A stretch of DNA of 64,000 nt. Source: an uncultured Lachnospiraceae bacterium (GTDB lineage: Bacteria > Bacillota > Clostridia > Lachnospirales > Lachnospiraceae). The notes beneath the pieces are model-generated. The model had not been told where the DNA came from, did no database searches, and saw nothing but the letters and a program-made list of their open reading frames with translations. Below are positions 7,154 through 15,870 of this stretch, one piece after another; position 1 is the first letter of the stretch, and each line of letters opens with the position of its first letter. Location: the NCBI GenBank assembly GCA_947652925.1, contig CANTEW010000006.1, positions 1 to 64,000 of the forward strand, in the 5' to 3' direction. The position numbers were made by a program, and so were the translations under genes.

Positions 7154-8373
7154 ACAATTTATTTCAAAAATGGATGGACATCAGCCTGGTCAAACGGATC
7201 CTTGTAGGGCTGATCATCGGTGTGGCATTGGGACTCTTATGTCCAAAAGCCACCGGAGTCGCTATATTGGGGGATGCATTTGTAGGCGCATTGAAAGCAG
7301 TCGCACCCATCCTGGTATTTTTCCTGGTGATCAGTTCCCTGTGTAATGCCGGACAGACCCACGGCGGGGTCATCAAGACGGTCATCATCTTATATATGTT
7401 CAGCACGCTGCTGGCAGCAGTCATCGCTGTGTTCGTCAGTATGTTCATGCCGATCACACTGACATTGGCTGAAGCCGGTACGGACACGGCCGCCCCCAGC
7501 GGTATCGCCGAAGTCCTGAAGTCCCTGGTGCTCAACGTGGTGTCCAACCCCATCAATTCCCTGGCAGAGGCCAATTATCTGGGGATACTCTCCTGGGCCG
7601 TCCTGCTGGGCATCGCTTTCAGAGGGGCTGCGGAACATACGAAGAAAATGCTCCAGGATATCTCCCGTGCCGTATCCACATTAGTGACCTGGATCATCAA
7701 CCTGGCTCCTTTCGGCATCCTGGGACTTGTGTTCAACACTGTATCCACCAGCGGGCTCGAGATCTTCACAGAATATGGAAAACTGCTGGCGCTCCTGGTC
7801 GGCTGTATGCTGTTCATCACCTTTGTGACCAATCCGATACTGGTATACTGGTGCATCCGCAAGAATCCCTATCCGCTGATCTTCAAATGCTTAAAGCGGA
7901 GTGCGATCACTGCATTTTTCACCAGGAGTTCGGCGGCAAATATCCCCATCAATATGGAAGTCTGTGAGGAGATGGGGCTGAATAAAGACAATTACTCCGT
8001 GACCATCCCACTGGGCGCCACCATCAATATGGACGGAGCAGCGATCACGATCACTGTCATGACCATGGCCGCCGCCCACACGGTAGGTGTCTCCGTAGAC
8101 ATACCGACTGCCATCATCTTAAGTGTGCTCGCCGCTCTGTCCGCCTGTGGTGCGTCCGGCGTGGCCGGCGGATCTTTGCTCCTGATCCCTATGGCCTGTT
8201 CACTGTTCGGTATACCAGACGATATCTCCATGCAGGTGGTCGGTGTGGGATTCATCATCGGCGTTGTACAGGACTCTGTGGAGACTGCGCTGAATTCTTC
8301 TTCAGACCTGCTGCTGTCTATGTCGGCAGAATTCAGACAATGGCGTCTGGAAGGACGGGAGATCAAGTATTAG
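7150..8373 (+). CDS. sstT: Serine/threonine:Na+ symporter SstT
   Basis: 407 residues, the usual SstT length. It is a dicarboxylate/amino acid:cation symporter (DAACS fold) with about eight membrane segments and the two hairpins. FFTRSSAANIPINMEVC is the serine-rich HP1 motif, and SVTIPLGATINMDGAAI is the Na+/substrate motif of TM7. It imports serine and threonine with Na+ across the inner membrane. It is coupled to the upstream DtxR-like regulator by an ATGA overlap. It converges with nagA, 11 bp away. Confidence 0.93.
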   Translation: MNNLFQKWMDISLVKRILVGLIIGVALGLLCPKATGVAILGDAFVGALKAVAPILVFFLVISSLCNAGQTHGGVIKTVIILYMFSTLLAAVIAVFVSMFMPITLTLAEAGTDTAAPSGIAEVLKSLVLNVVSNPINSLAEANYLGILSWAVLLGIAFRGAAEHTKKMLQDISRAVSTLVTWIINLAPFGILGLVFNTVSTSGLEIFTEYGKLLALLVGCMLFITFVTNPILVYWCIRKNPYPLIFKCLKRSAITAFFTRSSAANIPINMEVCEEMGLNKDNYSVTIPLGATINMDGAAITITVMTMAAAHTVGVSVDIPTAIILSVLAALSACGASGVAGGSLLLIPMACSLFGIPDDISMQVVGVGFIIGVVQDSVETALNSSSDLLLSMSAEFRQWRLEGREIKY

Positions 8374-8384
8374 ATCACAAAAGA

Positions 8385-9512
8385 TCACACCAGTCTTTTA
8401 CCGTCCTTGATGACCGCTCTTACATGTAACTCTTGATCCAACAAGACGAGATGGGCTTTTTTTCCGGGAGAGATGGAACCATACATTCCATACTCTCCCA
8501 AACTTTTTGCCGGATTGACCGTGGCACAGGCCACCGCTTCTTCCAGGGGGACCGCCATCTCTTTTACCGCTGTCCTCATACAATCCATCAGATGCGTGAC
8601 AGATCCGGCCAGGACCCCGTCTGAAACGGATACAGCCCGCCGTCCTTCCACATGGACGGCCTGCCCGCCCAGCGTGTAGTCCCCATCCGGCATACCTGTG
8701 GCCCGCATACTGTCGCTGACCAGTATGATCCGGTCACTCCCCAGCATGGAAAACGTCGCCCGTACGACGGCAGGATGGACATGCACCCCATCACAGATCA
8801 ACTCCGCCGCTACATGCCCGCTGTCTGCCACAGCGCCCACCACCCCCGGCGCCCGGTGGGTGAAAGGGGACATGGCGTTGTAGAGATGGATGGCATGGCT
8901 GGCCCCTCTCTCAAAAGCAGCCCTGGCCTGCTCATACGTCGCGTTGGTATGTCCCACAGATACGGTCACTCCCCCATGCATCTGCTCTACAAATGCAAGG
9001 GCGCCCGGCTCCTCTGGCGCAACGGCGATATATCTCACCAGCCCTTCAGCAGCCGCCTGGAACCGCCGAAATACCTCCAGACTGCAGGGGATCATATGCG
9101 CCTCATCCTGGGCGCCTTTTTTCTGTCTGCTGATAAAAGGCCCTTCCATGTTGATCCCCAGCACATCCGCCCCCTCCCCGCCTTTTCTGCGGTGATCCGC
9201 GGCCACGGAGAGGATATACTCCAACTGCTCCACAGGAAGTGTCATGACCGCCGGGGCGATGGCTGTCACCCCCACGGACGCTTCATATCTGGCGATCGCC
9301 TCAAGGGCTCCTGACGTCCCGTCGCAGAAGTCGTGGCCTTTACAGCCGTGCAGATGGATATCGATCAGCCCGGGGATCGCATAACACCCTTTTCCGTCCA
9401 GCACCTCCCCTGTATCGTTCTTTTGCTCTGTAAAGAGCCCATCGGCAATGCAGATCTCGCCTTCCTTGAATCTCTGGGCTTCTGTAAAGACTCTCACATT
9501 CTTTATACGCAT
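8385..9512 (-). CDS. nagA: N-acetylglucosamine-6-phosphate deacetylase
   Basis: 375 residues, normal for NagA. It converts GlcNAc-6-P to GlcN-6-P and acetate in amino-sugar recycling. Amidohydrolase motifs: IDIHLHGCKGHDF (metal His pair), GHTNATYEQA, HAIHLYNAMSPF, and catalytic Asp in LVSDSMRATG. It starts 9 nt after the pyruvate carboxylase stop with only a weak ribosome binding site (GGTCACC), so it is probably cotranscribed with pyc. No nagB or PTS gene is adjacent. Confidence 0.95.
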   Translation of the reverse strand: MRIKNVRVFTEAQRFKEGEICIADGLFTEQKNDTGEVLDGKGCYAIPGLIDIHLHGCKGHDFCDGTSGALEAIARYEASVGVTAIAPAVMTLPVEQLEYILSVAADHRRKGGEGADVLGINMEGPFISRQKKGAQDEAHMIPCSLEVFRRFQAAAEGLVRYIAVAPEEPGALAFVEQMHGGVTVSVGHTNATYEQARAAFERGASHAIHLYNAMSPFTHRAPGVVGAVADSGHVAAELICDGVHVHPAVVRATFSMLGSDRIILVSDSMRATGMPDGDYTLGGQAVHVEGRRAVSVSDGVLAGSVTHLMDCMRTAVKEMAVPLEEAVACATVNPAKSLGEYGMYGSISPGKKAHLVLLDQELHVRAVIKDGKRLV

Positions 9513-9521
9513 GGTGACCGA

Positions 9522-12500
9522 CTACTTGACCAGATGGAAAGACAGGAGAAGATCGTCCTGGTGTACAGACTCCCCTTCTTCCACATAGATCTTATCCACC
9601 GAACCATTTACTTTTGAAACGACAGTCGTCTCCATCTTCATGGCCTCCACAGTCATCAAGGGCATATTTTCAGTCACCAGATCCCCTTCTTTTACAAGGA
9701 TCTTGCTCACAGTCCCCGGGATAGATGAACCGAGATGCTGGGGATTGTTTTTATCTGCTTTCAGTTTGCGGTCGCCTTTGACCTCCTGGCTCTTATCGAG
9801 GATCTTCACATTGCGGATCGATCCGTTCACCTGGAACATCAGTGTACGGAAGCCGTCCGCATCCGGGTCGCTGGCCTCTATGTATTTGATCAGGAGTTCC
9901 TTCCCTTCCCCGATCTTCAGGTATGTCTCTTCTCCTTTGCGTAATCCATAGAAATACACATGGCTCTCCAGTCTGGTCACATCGTTGTACATCTTAAAAT
10001 GTTCACAGTAGTCCTCATAGACTTTGGGATACAGGGCATAGCTGATCGCTTTTTGCTCCATCACTTTTTCCGGTCTATCTTCGTAATGATACTTCTCCAC
10101 CAGATATCTCTTGACCGACTCAAGATCTGCCGGAGGCAGCAGTTTGCCCGGGCGTTCTGTCAATGGCTCGATATCTTTCAACACGATCTTCTGCAGTTCC
10201 TTGGGAAATCCGCCGTATGGCTGGCCCATCAGCCCCTGGAAATAAGAAACGACTGAATCCGGATAAGAAAGTCCGGCTCCTTCTGTAAGGATATTGTCTT
10301 TGGTCAGGTTATTTTTAAACATGAAGATCGCCAGGTCGCCCACCGCCTTGGAGCTGGGCGTTACTTTCACGATATTCCCCAACAGCTCATTGGCATCTTT
10401 GTACAATTTCTTGATGGATCCAAAATCATCTGCCGAACCCATACTGGTCACCTGGGCCAGGAGATTGGAATACTGCCCGCCGGGGATCTCATATTTATAG
10501 ATCTCTGCATTCGGAGCCTTCATATCGCTCTCAAAATCTTTGTAGACTTTGCGGACACGGCCGTAATAACGGCTCAGTTCATCTAATTCCTCAAAATCAA
10601 GGCCCGTATCCCTCTCCGTCCCCCGCAGCGCTTCCACAATAGCATTCATGGACGGCTGGCTGGTCAATGAGGACATGGATTCTATGGCAAGATCCACGAT
10701 ATCCACACCTGCATCCGCCGCCATGAGTATGGTACTCACGCCGTTTCCAGTGGAATCATGGGTGTGCAGGTGGATAGGCAGGCTAAGTTCCGCTTTCAGC
10801 GCCTGGACAAGCTTCTTGGCCGCCATCGGCTTGAGCAGACCGGCCATGTCCTTGATCGCGATACAATGGCATCCCAGAGATCCCAGCTCAAGGGCCATCT
10901 TGACATAATAGTCCAGTGTATATTTTGTCTCTGTGGGGCTTGTCACATCCCCTGTGTAGCAGATCGTGCCCTCTACGATCTTTCCGGTCTTCAGAGCCTG
11001 TTCGATGGGCATCTTCATATTTTCCACCCAGTTCAGGCTGTCGAAGATACGGAACACATCGATCCCCTGTCTGGCTGAGATACGGATGAATTCCTGCACC
11101 ACATTATCCGGATAGTTGCTGTAGCCCACCGCATTGGACGCGCGCAGGAGCATCTGGATCAGCGTGTTCGGCATACGTTCTCTCAAGAGTTCCAGACGTT
11201 TCCAGGGAGATTCCTTCAAGAAGCGATACGCTGTATCGTAAGTCGCCCCTCCCCAGGCTTCCACGGAAAAAGCGTTCTGCATATAGGCATTGGTGGCATA
11301 AGCAGCGCCGCAGAGATCTTTGCTGCGCATCCGGGTGGCGATCAGGGACTGCTGGGCGTCGCGCATGGTAGTATCCGTCACATACAGTTTATCTTCTTTT
11401 AAGATCTTCTGCATCAGACCCTCGGCCCCCAGCTTCAGGAACTCGTCCCTTGCGCCGTAGACTGGTCTGGAAGGATCCAGCTCCGGGAGTACGCGGTTTT
11501 CATAGAGAGGTTTCTTACCTTTGCTGGTATTGACGATGCGGTCGCCGATAAATTCGATGATCTTCGTGGCACGGTCCTGGCTTTGGGTGAGCTGGAACAG
11601 TTCCGGTGTCTCTTCGATAAATGTAGTATGGGATCTCCCCTCCAAAAAGACCGGGTGGTTCAATACATTGATCAGGAAAGGTATGTTCGTCTTCACACCG
11701 CGGATGCGCATCTCTTTTAAGGCGCGCACTGATTTGCGCACAGCTCCCTCGAATGTATTGTTAAAAGAGATCACCTTCACCAGAAGGCTGTCATAATAAG
11801 GCGCGATCACTGCCCCCACGTAGGCATTCCCGCCGTCCAGACGGATCCCATTGCCAGAGCCGGAACGGTAGACTGTGATCTCTCCTGTATCCGGAAGGAA
11901 TTCATTGGAAGGATCCTCCGTCGTCACACGTGTCTGGATCGAATAACCCACACACCTGATATCATCCTGGGACTTGATACCGATCTGCTCAGAATCCAAT
12001 GGATAGCCCTGGGCGATCAGGATCTGCGCCTGGACAAGGTCTATATTTGTCACCACTTCGCTGACTGTATGCTCCACCTGGATACGTGGGTTCATCTCGA
12101 TAAAATAGGGCTCATTGTCCTCATCCACCAGAAATTCCAAGGTCCCCGCGTTCCGATACCCCACCGCCTTAGAGAGACGGATCGCGGAATCAAAGATGAT
12201 CTGCCTGGTCTGATCCGGCAGGGAAAACGCAGGGGCATACTCCACCACCTTCTGATGACGCCGCTGCACGGAACAGTTGCGGTCGTATAGATGCACCACA
12301 TTCCCATAGTTATCCCCCAGGACCTGCACCTCGATATGCTTCGGCCCCCTCAGATATTTCTCGATAAAGAGCTTGTCATCCCCAAAGGCTTTCTTCGACT
12401 CGTTTTTCGCTTCCTCAAACTCTCTCTCCAGGTCTTCTGCGCGGTCCACGATACGCATACCGCGCCCGCCCCCGCCATTGGAAGCTTTTAACATGATGGG

Positions 12501-12986
12501 ATAACCCACCTGATCGGCGATCTTAAGGGCTGTCTGGATGTCCTTGATCGCATAGTCCACCCCTGGGATGATCGGGACTTTCGCGTCGATGGCCATCTTC
12601 TTGGATGAGATCTTGTCCCCCATTGCATTCATGATATCGCTGGACGGCCCGATGAAGACAATGCCGTTTCTCTCACAGGCATCTACAAAGTCCGGGTTTT
12701 CCGAGAGGAAACCGTACCCCGGGTGGATCGCGTCTACCTGCGCGGATAAAGCGATCTTGATGATCGTGTCAATATCCAGGTACGCGTCTACAGGACCTTT
12801 ACGTGCGTCCAGCTGATAGGACTCGTCCGCTTTGGATCTGAAAAGGGCGTAGCGGTCTTCCCTGGAATAGATACTGACCGTGGTGATGCCAAGTTCGGTC
12901 AGCGCCCTGAAGACACGGATGGCGATCTCGCCCCGGTTCGCTACCAGGACCTTTTTGAAAGGTCTGATCTGTACTCCATTATGCAT
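9522..12986 (-). CDS. pyc: Pyruvate carboxylase
   Basis: 1154 residues, full length for the single-chain enzyme that makes oxaloacetate from pyruvate, bicarbonate and ATP. Order: biotin carboxylase domain (KKVLVANRGEIAIR start, ATP-grasp GGGGRGMR), carboxyltransferase domain from about residue 530 (TDTTMRDAQQSL), tetramerisation region, and C-terminal biotin carrier domain with the biotinyl Lys in VEAMKMET at residue 1117. AGGAG lies 7 nt before the ATG. It is followed immediately by nagA. A palindrome upstream (13052-13065) could be a regulator site. Confidence 0.98.
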   Translation of the reverse strand: MHNGVQIRPFKKVLVANRGEIAIRVFRALTELGITTVSIYSREDRYALFRSKADESYQLDARKGPVDAYLDIDTIIKIALSAQVDAIHPGYGFLSENPDFVDACERNGIVFIGPSSDIMNAMGDKISSKKMAIDAKVPIIPGVDYAIKDIQTALKIADQVGYPIMLKASNGGGGRGMRIVDRAEDLEREFEEAKNESKKAFGDDKLFIEKYLRGPKHIEVQVLGDNYGNVVHLYDRNCSVQRRHQKVVEYAPAFSLPDQTRQIIFDSAIRLSKAVGYRNAGTLEFLVDEDNEPYFIEMNPRIQVEHTVSEVVTNIDLVQAQILIAQGYPLDSEQIGIKSQDDIRCVGYSIQTRVTTEDPSNEFLPDTGEITVYRSGSGNGIRLDGGNAYVGAVIAPYYDSLLVKVISFNNTFEGAVRKSVRALKEMRIRGVKTNIPFLINVLNHPVFLEGRSHTTFIEETPELFQLTQSQDRATKIIEFIGDRIVNTSKGKKPLYENRVLPELDPSRPVYGARDEFLKLGAEGLMQKILKEDKLYVTDTTMRDAQQSLIATRMRSKDLCGAAYATNAYMQNAFSVEAWGGATYDTAYRFLKESPWKRLELLRERMPNTLIQMLLRASNAVGYSNYPDNVVQEFIRISARQGIDVFRIFDSLNWVENMKMPIEQALKTGKIVEGTICYTGDVTSPTETKYTLDYYVKMALELGSLGCHCIAIKDMAGLLKPMAAKKLVQALKAELSLPIHLHTHDSTGNGVSTILMAADAGVDIVDLAIESMSSLTSQPSMNAIVEALRGTERDTGLDFEELDELSRYYGRVRKVYKDFESDMKAPNAEIYKYEIPGGQYSNLLAQVTSMGSADDFGSIKKLYKDANELLGNIVKVTPSSKAVGDLAIFMFKNNLTKDNILTEGAGLSYPDSVVSYFQGLMGQPYGGFPKELQKIVLKDIEPLTERPGKLLPPADLESVKRYLVEKYHYEDRPEKVMEQKAISYALYPKVYEDYCEHFKMYNDVTRLESHVYFYGLRKGEETYLKIGEGKELLIKYIEASDPDADGFRTLMFQVNGSIRNVKILDKSQEVKGDRKLKADKNNPQHLGSSIPGTVSKILVKEGDLVTENMPLMTVEAMKMETTVVSKVNGSVDKIYVEEGESVHQDDLLLSFHLVK

Positions 12987-13051
12987 TTTGGATCTCCTTT
13001 TTTCATTCTATTTTCTTTGTCATTGATATTTGTTTGATCATATACAGTGTA

Positions 13052-13065
13052 ATACTATCTAGTAT
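13052..13065. promoter_or_regulatory. Palindrome upstream of pyc
   Basis: ATACTA-TC-TAGTAT is a perfect inverted repeat about 65 bp upstream of the pyc start, in the expected promoter zone. A regulator-binding role is only inferred. Confidence 0.3.
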
Positions 13066-13106
13066 ATGGAAATATCATGAAAAAGGCAAGAAAAAAATAT
13101 ATTTTC

Positions 13107-13136
13107 AAAAAAAGAGACAGACTAAATACCTGTCTC
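13107..13136 (-). terminator. Rho-independent terminator after EF-G-like gene
   Basis: On the minus strand GAGACAG pairs with CTGTCTC across a 9-nt loop (13114-13120 with 13130-13136) and is followed by a run of seven T. It ends the leftward EF-G-like transcript and insulates pyc. Confidence 0.85.
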
Positions 13137-13287
13137 CTCACTGCTCTCCATGATCAACCTCTCTCTCTTTCAGATCCCTATCGTCCTTCCCATGTGTACA
13201 CGCCTTCCCTTTACTATTTTATATATTATATAAAGCGTAAAACCACAAACGGGCTTTACGCTCTACACATTCAGATCTTATATGCTC

Positions 13288-15381
13288 TTAATCATCGTTC
13301 CCATCTGTCAGCTGATTCTGTCTGTCAGCGATCTCTTTTTCCTGGATATCATTGGGCGCCTGTTCATAACGGGCAAACTCGTATTCAAATACACCGCTGC
13401 CACCGGTCATGGAGCGAAGATCTGTAGAATAACCGTAGATCTCCAACATAGGAACGTCTGCTTCCACCACAGTATTCCCGCCGTGTTCCGGATTCATGCC
13501 GAGGACTCTGCCCCTGCGCTTATTCAGATCACCCATCACGTCGCCGGTATATTTATCCGGGACAGTGACTTTCATGTTCACGATCGGCTCCAGGAGGACA
13601 GGGCTGGCATCCATAAAACCTTTTTTAAAGGCGAGGATCGTAGCCATCTTAAAGGCCATCTCAGATGAATCCACAGTATGATAAGAACCATCATACAGAG
13701 TGGCCTTCACACCCACCACCGGATATGCCGCCAACGGTCCTTTCAATACGGATTCCTGCAGGCCCTTTTCCACAGCCGGGAAATAGTTCTTCGGCACTGC
13801 GCCGCCCACGACTACCTGCTCAAAGATGAAAGGCGTCTCCAGGTCGCCGGATGGCTCGAATCTCATCTTCACATGCCCGTACTGGCCATGGCCGCCGGAC
13901 TGTTTCTTATGTTTTCCTTCCACATCAGAAGCTTTGCGGATCGTCTCGCGGAACGGTACTCTGGGTTTATCAAGCTCGATCTCGACTTTATAACGCTCTT
14001 TTAATTTGCTGCTGATCACATCAAGATGCTGATCCCCCATCCCATACAGGAGTGTCTGGCGGTTTGCGGAATCATTCACTGTGCGGATGGTCAGATCCTC
14101 ATCCATCATCTTCGCCAGTGCCTGGGAGATCTTATCCACATCGCCTTTATTTTTCGCTTTGTAACGTTTATAGGTATAAGGCGTGGAGATCACAGTCTTC
14201 GGGTATACGATCGGATGGGCTTTCGTAGCCAGCGTATCGCCTGTGGAGGCTTTCACCAGCTTTCCGATCGCGCCGATATCCCCTGCGTGGAGTTCCGACA
14301 CTTCCTGCGGTTTATTCCCCTCCAACACATACAGCTTACTCAGTTTATCCTCCGACTCTTTCTGCACATTATAGAGTGTATCATCACTCTTGATGACCCC
14401 AGAAGCCACCTTGATCAGAGAATATTTTCCAAGGAACGGATCCACGATCGTCTTGAAGATATAAGCAGATTTCGCTTTGGCAAAATCATAATTAGCCTCG
14501 TAGATCTCATTTGTCTTCTGCTCCAGCCCGCTGCATTTCCTCTGGTTCGGGCTGGGGAAATAGCCCACGATATCATCCAGGAGATTGGATACGCCTGGCA
14601 GGTTCACCGGTGAACCCATGCACACAGGCACGATCGAGCCTTCCTGCACGTTCATAGCCAGAGCCGCTGAGATCTCCGCAACGGAGAATTCTTCACCCTC
14701 AAAATACCTGTCCATAAATTCTTCGCTGGTCTCCGCTACAGATTCCACCAGCACCTCATGGTATTTATCCAGGTATTCCTGGAGGTGATCCGGTATGGGG
14801 CACTCTTCTTTCTTGCCCTTGTCTATATACTTCCTGCCCGCTTTTTTCACTACGTTCACATAGCCTACGAATTTGCCGTTCTCACGGATCGGGAAATGCA
14901 GCGGCGCGATCCTCTTGCCGTAAAGTTCTGTCAGCTGCTCCACCACCTGGCGGTAGCTCACATCGTCCACGTCCATCTCTGTGACGAAGATCATCCGGGA
15001 CAGTTTATATCTCTCACACATATCCCAGGCTTTCTGTGTCCCCACCTGTACGCCTGACTTACCGGATACTACGATTATGGCAGCATCTGCGGCGCTCACT
15101 GCTTCTTCCACTTCGCCAACGAAGTCGAAATAACCTGGTGTATCCAGTATGTTGATCTTGCACTTCTGCCACTGGATGGGTACGACTGTCGCAGAGATCG
15201 AAAACTTCCTCTTGATCTCCTCTTTATCAAAATCGCTGATCGTATTCCCATCTGTCACCTTGCCCAAACGACTGGTGATACCGGATAAATAAGCCATCGC
15301 TTCCACCATGCTCGTCTTTCCTGCACCGCCATGACCCAATAGGACTACATTGCGTATTCGGTCAGTTCTATAAACGTCCAT
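13288..15381 (-). CDS. EF-G-like GTPase (EF-G paralog)
   Basis: 697 residues with the full EF-G layout: G domain, domain II, and domains III-V (C-terminal YSTDLRSMTGGSGVFEYEFARYE). G1 is GHGGAGKT. The G3 motif is DTPGYFDF, with Tyr where true EF-G has the catalytic His (DTPGHVDF). The G4 motif reads TEMD instead of NKMD. The switch I region is also divergent (KRKFSIS for RGITI). These changes mark the EF-G-like subfamily found beside a normal fusA in many bacteria. Its role in translation is not settled, and it is probably not the housekeeping translocase. GGGAGG precedes the ATG. Confidence 0.9.
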   Translation of the reverse strand: MDVYRTDRIRNVVLLGHGGAGKTSMVEAMAYLSGITSRLGKVTDGNTISDFDKEEIKRKFSISATVVPIQWQKCKINILDTPGYFDFVGEVEEAVSAADAAIIVVSGKSGVQVGTQKAWDMCERYKLSRMIFVTEMDVDDVSYRQVVEQLTELYGKRIAPLHFPIRENGKFVGYVNVVKKAGRKYIDKGKKEECPIPDHLQEYLDKYHEVLVESVAETSEEFMDRYFEGEEFSVAEISAALAMNVQEGSIVPVCMGSPVNLPGVSNLLDDIVGYFPSPNQRKCSGLEQKTNEIYEANYDFAKAKSAYIFKTIVDPFLGKYSLIKVASGVIKSDDTLYNVQKESEDKLSKLYVLEGNKPQEVSELHAGDIGAIGKLVKASTGDTLATKAHPIVYPKTVISTPYTYKRYKAKNKGDVDKISQALAKMMDEDLTIRTVNDSANRQTLLYGMGDQHLDVISSKLKERYKVEIELDKPRVPFRETIRKASDVEGKHKKQSGGHGQYGHVKMRFEPSGDLETPFIFEQVVVGGAVPKNYFPAVEKGLQESVLKGPLAAYPVVGVKATLYDGSYHTVDSSEMAFKMATILAFKKGFMDASPVLLEPIVNMKVTVPDKYTGDVMGDLNKRRGRVLGMNPEHGGNTVVEADVPMLEIYGYSTDLRSMTGGSGVFEYEFARYEQAPNDIQEKEIADRQNQLTDGNDD

Positions 15382-15415
15382 ATGTAATACCTCCCTGTAA
15401 GTATGATATGTTCAT

Positions 15416-15444
15416 ATTTTACTAAAAATCTGCGATATAATCAA
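15416..15444 (-). promoter_or_regulatory. Promoter of EF-G-like gene
   Basis: Minus strand -35 TTGATT (15439-15444), 17-bp spacer, -10 TAAAAT (15416-15421), about 35 bp before the start codon. Confidence 0.6.
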
Positions 15445-15480
15445 GCCTTTTATACAAATATACAAATAAGCAAAATATGT

Positions 15481-15577
15481 TAGAGCGTGTTTGAAAACCC
15501 ATCCATGCCGCCTGTGCGCACACTGAAAGCCCCCCTGTGGATAAGATGCTCTCAGATCGATCTTAAAACGCGTTCCA
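15481..15577 (+). repeat. Short repeat element with imperfect inverted ends
   Basis: The left end TAGAGCGTGTTTGAAAAC (15481-15498) is the same end motif as at 3175 and 30511. The right end, reverse complement TGGAACGCGTTTTAAG, is related but degenerate (about 11 of 16 positions). The interior (about 60 bp) has no gene and does not match copies A and B by eye, so it may be a deletion derivative. Confidence 0.5.
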
Positions 15578-15581
15578 GGAC

Positions 15582-15610
15582 TTTACACTTTTTCCCATAT
15601 ATTGTATGAT
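15582..15610 (+). promoter_or_regulatory. Promoter of the 36-residue gene
   Basis: -35 TTTACA (15582-15587), exact 17-bp spacer, -10 TATGAT (15605-15610). The ribosome binding site follows 17 bp after the -10. Confidence 0.65.
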
Positions 15611-15639
15611 AACAACATCAGATAGCAGGAGGTGTTAAG

Positions 15640-15750
15640 ATGCCCATCAATGAAAAAGAATATTATAATGGCAACCTGTTTGACCAATCGACACTGATAG
15701 AACGGAGATCATATCAGCAACCCCCTCTGACAAATGTAACTGCTCCATGA
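15640..15750 (+). CDS. 36-residue protein of unknown function
   Basis: ATG at 15640 with the near-perfect site AGGAGGTG 7 nt upstream, stop TGA at 15748-15750. The protein is polar, begins MPINEKEYYNGNLFDQ and ends PPLTNVTAP. It has no membrane segment, signal peptide or Cys. It has its own promoter and a perfect rho-independent terminator 18 bp after the stop, so it is a complete monocistronic unit of about 190 bp. I do not recognise the family. It could be a small regulatory or spore protein, or the transcript itself may be a small RNA with the reading frame incidental, but the strong ribosome binding site argues for translation. Confidence 0.6.
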   Translation: MPINEKEYYNGNLFDQSTLIERRSYQQPPLTNVTAP

Positions 15751-15768
15751 TCCATAACATGAATGCAC

Positions 15769-15804
15769 GAGCTCCTGCCAACCTATCAGGAGCTCAGCTT
15801 TTTT
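15769..15804 (+). terminator. Rho-independent terminator
   Basis: GAGCTCCTG (15769-15777) pairs perfectly with CAGGAGCTC (15787-15795) across a 9-nt loop, then AGCTTTTTT. It ends the small-protein transcript just before the tyrA promoter. Confidence 0.9.
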
Positions 15805-15807
15805 ATT

Positions 15808-15836
15808 TTGACTTTTTTCCCCATGTCCATTACAAT
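15808..15836 (+). promoter_or_regulatory. Promoter of tyrA-aroA-larE
   Basis: -35 TTGACT (15808-15813), 17-bp spacer, -10 TACAAT (15831-15836), 34 bp before the tyrA start. Confidence 0.7.
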
Positions 15837-15870
15837 AAGAAAGAGTTTGTAAAGAAAGGACCTAAGATAA

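Larger units (their letters stand above)
12987..13287. other. Intergenic region before pyc
   Basis: 301 bases without a gene. It contains the pyc 5' region with a perfect palindrome ATACTA-TC-TAGTAT (13052-13065), a strong leftward terminator (13107-13136), and a second hairpin AGCGTAAA/TTTACGCT (13234-13241 with 13255-13262) just after the EF-G-like gene. Confidence 0.6.
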
